Shown piece after piece: positions 6,439 to 10,822 of a stretch of 10,822 nucleotides of DNA. Every line of letters begins with the position of its first letter. The first letter of the stretch is position 1. The position numbers were made by a program, and so were the translations under genes. The DNA is from Desulfuromonas sp. SDB (lineage in GTDB: Bacteria; SDB-A): NCBI GenBank assembly GCA_001412365.1, contig LKUE01000272.1, forward strand, positions 1 through 10,822, read 5' to 3'. A model generated the notes under the pieces. It was not told the origin of the DNA, searched no databases, and was given only the letters and a program-made list of their open reading frames with translations.

Positions 6439-7900
6439 CTTTAGATATCCTGTGGTAGTACTTCATCATAGTATCATAGACCTGGGGCATCTGCTGTTTG
6501 ACTTCCTGAATTTCCTTCACTATTAATTTTTCCCCCACCTCTCTGGTTTGCTCTGAAGCGAAATCGTCCAGCCATTCCCGGTATGTGAGAATTGCGTTAA
6601 TTTTACAGAAGTGTCCTTCTTTACCGCACTTGAGCAGCTTCATTATATGATCGCCGGTTCGTCCGCAGCGGTAACCGGCGGTGCAGAAAGAAGTTATATA
6701 TCCCATCTCTGCTAATTCCCTGATCACTTCGTCCATCTCCCGGGTGTCCCCCAGCAAGAACTGCTGCCGGTTAGCCTCCTGCTGGTTGTAACTTTCACTA
6801 TATGCTCCCAGACCGATCCTGGTGGAGGCATCGGTTTGAGTTACCCCCAGGGGTATTACCTCTTTTCGGATATCAGCTGGTTCCCTGGCGGTTAAAATCA
6901 TTCCGGTATAGGGAACGGATAATCTGATTACCACAATCAGTTTTTTAAAATCTTCATCGGAGACTTTGTACTGGGAATTTTCGGTGAGGGGAGCTCCTGC
7001 CGCCGGCTGAAGCCGGGGAAAAGATATGGTATGAGGTCCAATCCCCCCAAAGTTATTTTCCAGTTCCAGAGCATGATAGACCAATCCCATCACTTCAAAT
7101 CTCCAGTGGTACAATCCGAACAGTACTCCCAACGCCACATCGTCAACTCCTGCCTCCAATGCGCGGTGGTGGGTGTACAGTCTCCAGGGGTAGTTGTTTT
7201 TAATGGTTCCCTGAGGATGTACCTGGTTATAAGTTTGATGATGGTAGGTTTCATGGAATACCTGATAAGTGCCTATTCCCACTTCTTTGAGCAGTTTAAA
7301 ATCCTGAATGGACATGGGGGCGGCATTGATGTTTACTCTTCTGATTTCACCGAAACCTTTGCGGGTGGGTACTTTCATGCTGTAAATGGTTTCCAGGGTT
7401 TTGGCAATATACCGGGCATCGGATTTAGGGTGTTCCCCGTAAACTGAAATTAGCCGTTTATGCCCCATCTTTCCCGCCAGAACTTCTATTTCCGCCTTGA
7501 TTTCCTCCATACTCAGCCGGCGTCTGGTTTCCTGTTGATAATCTTTGCGGAAAGAGCAGTACAGGCAGTTATTAATACAGTAATTACTGCAGTAAAGTGG
7601 AGCAAAGAATACAATCCGGTTGTCATATACTTTCCTCTTAATCTTACCTGCCGCTTCGGACATTTCCTCCCACAGCTGAGGATCTTCGACATTGAGAAGA
7701 GCCGCGGTTTCTTCAGGCTGAAGGGTTTGGATATCCAGGGATTTGGCTATCAGATCCCTTACCAATTGGGGATCGGGTTTAACCTGGGATTTAAGCTGTT
7801 CCCAGATTAAATCGTCATTGATAAAATCCCGACCCTTTTCCATGTACTTGGTGTACTGCTGTTCTATGATTATAGGCGATGATTTGGTTTTTGCAGGCAT
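6416..7900 (-). CDS. hydG: [FeFe]-hydrogenase maturase HydG, tyrosine lyase, variant auxiliary-cluster motif
   Basis: HydG is a radical SAM enzyme that splits tyrosine to p-cresol and dehydroglycine and makes CO and cyanide on an auxiliary iron-sulfur cluster, yielding Fe(CO)2(CN)-cysteine. The 494-residue protein has the usual length and ends in the family's G-E-R-D-L-Y-F. The radical SAM motif is C108, C112, C115 after F-F-A-P-L-Y (98-103). Other family blocks are V-Y-G-E-H-P (153-158), R-R-V-N-I-N-A-A-P (187-195), G-P-H-T-I-S-F-P-R (288-296) and S-V-P-Y-T-G-M-I (328-335). The C-terminal cluster domain departs from the classical CX2CX22C: C406 and C432 are in place, the middle position is G409, and cysteines appear at C412 and C425. 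Sequence quality around this point looks good, with flanking family residues R-T-G-D (414-417) intact. It lies 14 bp after hydF and has a strong ribosome binding site. Confidence 0.95.
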   Translation of the reverse strand: MPAKTKSSPIIIEQQYTKYMEKGRDFINDDLIWEQLKSQVKPDPQLVRDLIAKSLDIQTLQPEETAALLNVEDPQLWEEMSEAAGKIKRKVYDNRIVFFAPLYCSNYCINNCLYCSFRKDYQQETRRRLSMEEIKAEIEVLAGKMGHKRLISVYGEHPKSDARYIAKTLETIYSMKVPTRKGFGEIRRVNINAAPMSIQDFKLLKEVGIGTYQVFHETYHHQTYNQVHPQGTIKNNYPWRLYTHHRALEAGVDDVALGVLFGLYHWRFEVMGLVYHALELENNFGGIGPHTISFPRLQPAAGAPLTENSQYKVSDEDFKKLIVVIRLSVPYTGMILTAREPADIRKEVIPLGVTQTDASTRIGLGAYSESYNQQEANRQQFLLGDTREMDEVIRELAEMGYITSFCTAGYRCGRTGDHIMKLLKCGKEGHFCKINAILTYREWLDDFASEQTREVGEKLIVKEIQEVKQQMPQVYDTMMKYYHRISKGERDLYF

Positions 7901-7905
7901 TTCAC

Positions 7906-7912
7906 CCTCCTT
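7906..7912 (-). promoter_or_regulatory. Strong ribosome binding site of hydG
   Basis: On the minus strand AAGGAGG lies 6 bases before the hydG ATG, directly after the hydF TAG stop. It is the best Shine-Dalgarno sequence in the operon, which fits a need for high HydG output; hydF and hydE have none that is clear. Confidence 0.8.
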
Positions 7913-7914
7913 AA

Positions 7915-9177
7915 CTATTCTCTCTGTGTTTTTAGTTTATTTATTTCATCCTCATAAGCCATGAGCATGGCTGGAAAAGGTTTAAGCGTTCTTTCCACCA
8001 CTCCATGAAGGTAGGAGATGGCTACTCCGTAATTGGTTATGGAAACTCCATGCTGTTTAACATCCTGAATGCGGTTGAGCATTTCCCTGCGGGTGAGTAC
8101 ACAACCTCCGCAGTGTATAACCAGCTTATATTGGGACAGATTCTCCGGCCAGTCCCTTCCCGCAAATACATCAATAATAACATCCCCTCCGATGTACTGC
8201 CTGATCCACCGGGGTATTTTAACTCTACCTATATCATCCTGAATGGGATGGTGGGAACATGCTTCGGCGATGAGAATTTTATCTCCCGGCTGTATAAATT
8301 CCAACTGGGCTGCTCCCCGGGCTGCCTCCACCAGATCGCCCTTAAACCGGGCAAATAATATGGAAAAAGTGGTCATGGGAATATTCTTAGGGGTATCTGC
8401 GCTGACTTTGAGCACTGCCTGGGAATCACAGACCACCAGATCGGGGGGCTGGTTAAATCTTTTCAGCAGGGAGGCGAGCTCGCGTTCTTTAACTACCACT
8501 GCTGCGCTGTCATTATCCAGGGCATCCCTTATGGTTTGCACCTGAGGCAGGATTAATCTACCCTTGGGTGCCTGCAGGTCAATGGGCACCACCATTACCA
8601 CTATTCCTCCCGGAGAAATTAAATCCCCCACCAGGGGAGGTGGCTGGAGGAAATCATCGGGGCATAAGTGAATAAGAAGTTTTTTTAACTCAGATATGTA
8701 CTGATTTTGACGGGGATAATCAATACTGGAAACCAGCAGATAGTACTCAGTATGACTTTTAAGTTGAGTTAAAAATTTCTGCTGGGGTTTTTCCACATCA
8801 ATTTTGTTGACCACCACCACCACTGGAATATCAAGTTTATCTGCCTGGGCAACCACCATGTCTTCATATTCGGTCCACTGATTAGGTTCAGTTACTAATA
8901 GCACTATGTCTGCGCTTTTAAACACTTTGATTGTCCGGTTAATCCTCAATTTTCCCAGAGCGGTTTTATCATCTAATCCTGCAGTGTCCAGAAAATACAC
9001 CGGACCTAAGGGCAGCATTTCTATGGCTTTACCCACTACGTCAGTAGTAGTTCCGGCAATAGAAGAAGTTATAGCCACATCTTGACCGGTGACTAAGTTC
9101 AGATAGCTGGATTTGCCGGTGTTGGTCCGCCCGAACAGGGCGATGTGCAGTCTGTTTCCCCGGGGGGTTTTCTTCAT
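7915..9177 (-). CDS. hydF: [FeFe]-hydrogenase maturation GTPase HydF
   Basis: HydF is the scaffold on which the 2Fe precursor of the H-cluster is completed before transfer to HydA. The 420-residue protein has the three expected domains. The N-terminal GTPase domain (about 1-175) shows the P-loop G16-R-T-N-T-G-K-S-S24, a G2 region with G-T-T-T-D (42-46), D-T-A-G (64-67), N-K-I-D (124-127) and V-S-S (149-151). The middle dimerisation domain spans about 180-265. The C-terminal cluster domain carries the [4Fe-4S] ligands C307-S-H309 and H355-C356-G-G-C359, that is the CxH...HCxxC arrangement with normal spacing. The start ATG overlaps the aspA stop by 4 bp (ATGA), indicating coupled translation. 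Length and motifs are complete; I see nothing unusual in the protein. Confidence 0.96.
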   Translation of the reverse strand: MKKTPRGNRLHIALFGRTNTGKSSYLNLVTGQDVAITSSIAGTTTDVVGKAIEMLPLGPVYFLDTAGLDDKTALGKLRINRTIKVFKSADIVLLVTEPNQWTEYEDMVVAQADKLDIPVVVVVNKIDVEKPQQKFLTQLKSHTEYYLLVSSIDYPRQNQYISELKKLLIHLCPDDFLQPPPLVGDLISPGGIVVMVVPIDLQAPKGRLILPQVQTIRDALDNDSAAVVVKERELASLLKRFNQPPDLVVCDSQAVLKVSADTPKNIPMTTFSILFARFKGDLVEAARGAAQLEFIQPGDKILIAEACSHHPIQDDIGRVKIPRWIRQYIGGDVIIDVFAGRDWPENLSQYKLVIHCGGCVLTRREMLNRIQDVKQHGVSITNYGVAISYLHGVVERTLKPFPAMLMAYEDEINKLKTQRE

Positions 9178-10544
9178 TTACGGTATCCTAGTTTGGTAAG
9201 GTTAAAGGGAGATAATGTCTTTTCCACTATATCTTCTCCCAGTTTATGACTAAGCCATTGCCGGAAATTATTATCCGGTGAATTTTCAAATTCTCCCAAC
9301 AGCTTTTCCGCCCGGACATATCCGATTTCCGGAACAAAAGCAGTAATAATCCCAGGATGCCGGTTGAAATATTCCAGACAGCGGTTTCGATCTGCTTGAA
9401 TAGCTCTGACCATGGTGGCAAGCTGGGGATTGATATTTACCAGCAGCTGCAGAGATTCCAGGAGAGAATGAGCCAGAAGGGGCATAAATTCATTGATCTG
9501 AAGGTTCCCCCTGCTTACCCCTTCGGTAATAATCAAATCATTGGCAATTATCTTTATTCCGGTTTGGATAGCCAGTTCGCACATCACCGGATTTTTCTTC
9601 CCCGGCATGATGGTGGAACCGGCTTGATAAGAGGGAAGGATTATCTCCCCCAGCAAATTTAAATTTCGCAGATCATTGAATATCTTTATAAGATTTACCC
9701 CGTGAGTTTTAATCATGCCGGAAACCTCCACCAGGGGATCGGAATTGGCTGTTTCTCCGGCAAGATTTTCTCCCCGGGCTAAACCTAAATTAGTGATTTC
9801 CCTTAATCTTTCTGTTACTAAAAATATATACTGGCGGGGAGCAGTTAGTCCGGTGCCCAAAGCAGTACCTCCCAGGTTAATTACTCTGATTCTTTCGGTT
9901 GCTTTAAACACTCTCCACCGGTCCCGGGCAACTGCTTCGGAAAATGCGGAAAATTCAATTCCCATAGTAAGGGGAACTGCGGGTTGAAGTTCAGTACGGC
10001 CAATCTTGACGATATCTCCGAATTCCTTTTCTTTTTCCTGAAATGCGCCCTGCAAGAAACTTATCTCCTCACTGAGCTGGTTGAGCAGGTAGATTGCTGC
10101 AATTTTCAATGCGGTGGGGTAGGTGTCATTGGTGGATTGATGAAGATTTACATCTTCCAGGGGGTGGATTACTGCATAATCCCCTTTTGACTTCCCCAAT
10201 AGCTGAAGCCCCCGGTTAGCGATGACTTCATTGAGGTTCATATTCAGGGAAGTTCCTGCCCCCCCCTGCAGGGCATCCAGGGGAAATTGATCTGCATGCT
10301 CTCCTCTGATAATTTCATCGCAGGCTTGATTGATTGCCTCTGATATTGCCGGATCCAGAAAATTTAATTCAGAATTCACTGCAGCACATGCTTTTTTTAC
10401 CTGGGCATAGGATTTGATCAATAGAGGATGAACCGGAATCCCTGAAATATTAAAATTATTCAGGGCTCTTTGGGTATGTATCCCCCATAAGCTGTGGTCA
10501 GGAATGGATAAAGTGCCCAGTTGATCAGTTTCTTCCCTGACCAC
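9174..10544 (-). CDS. aspA: Aspartate ammonia-lyase (aspartase) within the maturation operon
   Basis: The enzyme reversibly splits L-aspartate to fumarate and ammonia. The 456-residue protein is a full member of the aspartase/fumarase superfamily: D-x-x-L-W-G-I-H-T-Q-R-A at 16-27, G-G-A-G-T-S at 94-99, Q-S-T-N-D-T-Y-P-T at 136-144, and the mobile catalytic loop G309-S-T-I-M-P-G-K-K-N-P319, with S310 the likely catalytic base. S-T-N-D and N-P-V favour aspartase over fumarase (S-S-N-D, N-P-T). T311 replaces the second Ser of the usual G-S-S loop but keeps a hydroxyl. The GTG start at 10544 follows AAGGAA by five bases and lies 2 bp after the regulator stop. A run of eight G on this strand encodes part of G-G-A-G. 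Its place among hydEFG genes suggests it serves hydrogenase assembly, perhaps as an ammonia source for the azadithiolate bridge, rather than only amino-acid catabolism; this is inference. Confidence 0.92.
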   Translation of the reverse strand: MVREETDQLGTLSIPDHSLWGIHTQRALNNFNISGIPVHPLLIKSYAQVKKACAAVNSELNFLDPAISEAINQACDEIIRGEHADQFPLDALQGGAGTSLNMNLNEVIANRGLQLLGKSKGDYAVIHPLEDVNLHQSTNDTYPTALKIAAIYLLNQLSEEISFLQGAFQEKEKEFGDIVKIGRTELQPAVPLTMGIEFSAFSEAVARDRWRVFKATERIRVINLGGTALGTGLTAPRQYIFLVTERLREITNLGLARGENLAGETANSDPLVEVSGMIKTHGVNLIKIFNDLRNLNLLGEIILPSYQAGSTIMPGKKNPVMCELAIQTGIKIIANDLIITEGVSRGNLQINEFMPLLAHSLLESLQLLVNINPQLATMVRAIQADRNRCLEYFNRHPGIITAFVPEIGYVRAEKLLGEFENSPDNNFRQWLSHKLGEDIVEKTLSPFNLTKLGYRK

Positions 10545-10546
10545 TA

Positions 10547-10804
10547 TTATTCCTTGGCAAAAGCAGATCGGACTTTAATTCCCTGAATTTGTCCTATCTT
10601 ACCGGTCAATGCCCCGATATCTTCAGTGCTTCCGTCCACAATTAAGGTGATGATGTTAATATTTTTTTCCCGGTAAGGCATTCCCATTCTTCCCAATATC
10701 AAATGTCCGAATTGGGAAAGTATCTGATTCAATATCTGGGCAGTTTGTTCCCGCTGCTGGATAATTATGCCGATGAAACCCACTCTGTTTTTATTTTTTT
10801 CCAT
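10547..10804 (-). CDS. TM1266-family iron-only hydrogenase system regulator
   Basis: This 85-residue protein matches the TM1266 family, small ACT/NikR-C-like ferredoxin-fold proteins found next to hydEFG or hydA genes and annotated as putative regulators of the [FeFe]-hydrogenase system. Family features are the first strand V-G-F-I-G-I-I-I, the amphipathic helix with Q-I-L-N-Q-I-L, the loop G-R-M-G-M-P-Y-R, the strand I-N-I-I-T-L-I-V, and the ending D-I-G-A-L-T-G-K-I-G-Q-I-x-G-I-K-V. There is no DNA-binding domain, so any regulation would act through ligand sensing or protein contacts. The frame is open upstream to the window edge with a TTG at 10822, but the ATG at 10804 is the better start: GGAGG lies 5 bases before it and the family begins with M-E-K. 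It stops 2 bp before aspA and is the first operon gene visible; the promoter lies beyond the window. Confidence 0.92.
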   Translation of the reverse strand: MEKNKNRVGFIGIIIQQREQTAQILNQILSQFGHLILGRMGMPYREKNINIITLIVDGSTEDIGALTGKIGQIQGIKVRSAFAKE

Positions 10805-10822
10805 ACAATCCTCCAAACGCAA

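Noticed and set aside
6416-7900. HydG gene read as ThiH (thiamine tyrosine lyase) or MqnE
   Set aside because: Length, the C-terminal cluster domain, the G-E-R-D-L-Y-F ending and the hydF/hydE neighbours all point to HydG.
7031-7964. Long plus-strand open frames opposite hydG and the hydF end
   Set aside because: They have no recognisable domains, overlap strongly supported maturase genes on the other strand, and look like antisense by-products of hydG codon use.
8005-8545. Plus-strand open frames opposite hydF
   Set aside because: The compositions are those of reverse-frame translation, without family resemblance; hydF is complete on the other strand.
9357-10190. Plus-strand open frames opposite aspA
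   Set aside because: Lacking domains and good ribosome binding sites, and lying wholly within a complete aspartase gene.
9174-10544. aspA read as class II fumarase or argininosuccinate lyase
   Set aside because: The Q-S-T-N-D and K-K-N-P-V motifs fit aspartase; fumarase has S-S-N-D and N-P-T. Substrate still rests on family resemblance.
10547-10822. Regulator starting at the TTG at 10822
   Set aside because: A GGAGG site lies inside that extension, 5 bases before the ATG at 10804, and family members begin at the equivalent of the ATG.

Overview
The window reads as a piece of chromosome from an anaerobic, hydrogen-metabolising bacterium. A lipoprotein signal with a G-F-S-C lipobox and a large exported protein with tandem aspartyl-protease folds plus a PDZ domain suggest a diderm cell, perhaps of the Bacteroidetes/FCB type. 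Some ribosome-binding sites are strong and Firmicutes-like, so the taxonomic guess is weak. Coding density is very high. I saw no rRNA, tRNA, CRISPR array, insertion sequence or phage gene.

Left part (1-5157), an envelope/glycan-type locus. A membrane GT-C glycosyltransferase (family 39/PMT_2 type) runs leftward off the window edge. Across a 78-bp AT-rich divergent spacer, three tightly packed plus-strand genes follow: a B12-binding-type radical SAM enzyme, a short-chain dehydrogenase with a Trp-rich membrane-hugging tail, and a lipoprotein (LolA-like domain, two pepsin-like lobes, PDZ). The biochemical target of this group cannot be read from sequence.

Right part (5167-10822, minus strand), an [FeFe]-hydrogenase H-cluster maturation operon. 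In transcription order it holds a TM1266-family 'iron-only hydrogenase system regulator', aspartate ammonia-lyase (aspA), hydF, hydG, an unrecognised 97-residue protein and hydE. Spacings are -4 to +14 bp, with one 23-bp overlap, so this is almost certainly one transcription unit. HydG makes Fe(CO)2(CN)-cysteine from tyrosine, HydE processes that complex, and HydF is the GTPase scaffold that assembles the 2Fe precursor. Aspartase could supply ammonia locally for the azadithiolate bridge. The hydrogenase structural gene (hydA) is not in the window.

The most interesting points are: (1) HydG lacks the second cysteine of the classical CX2CX22C auxiliary-cluster motif and has a cysteine three residues later instead; (2) the unknown 97-residue gene lies between hydG and hydE, is in the same frame as hydE, and is separated from it only by one TAG and three codons, while HydE is short at its N-terminus; (3) aspartase sits inside a maturation operon; (4) the lipoprotein has D-C-G and D-I-G where active aspartyl proteases have D-T/S-G.
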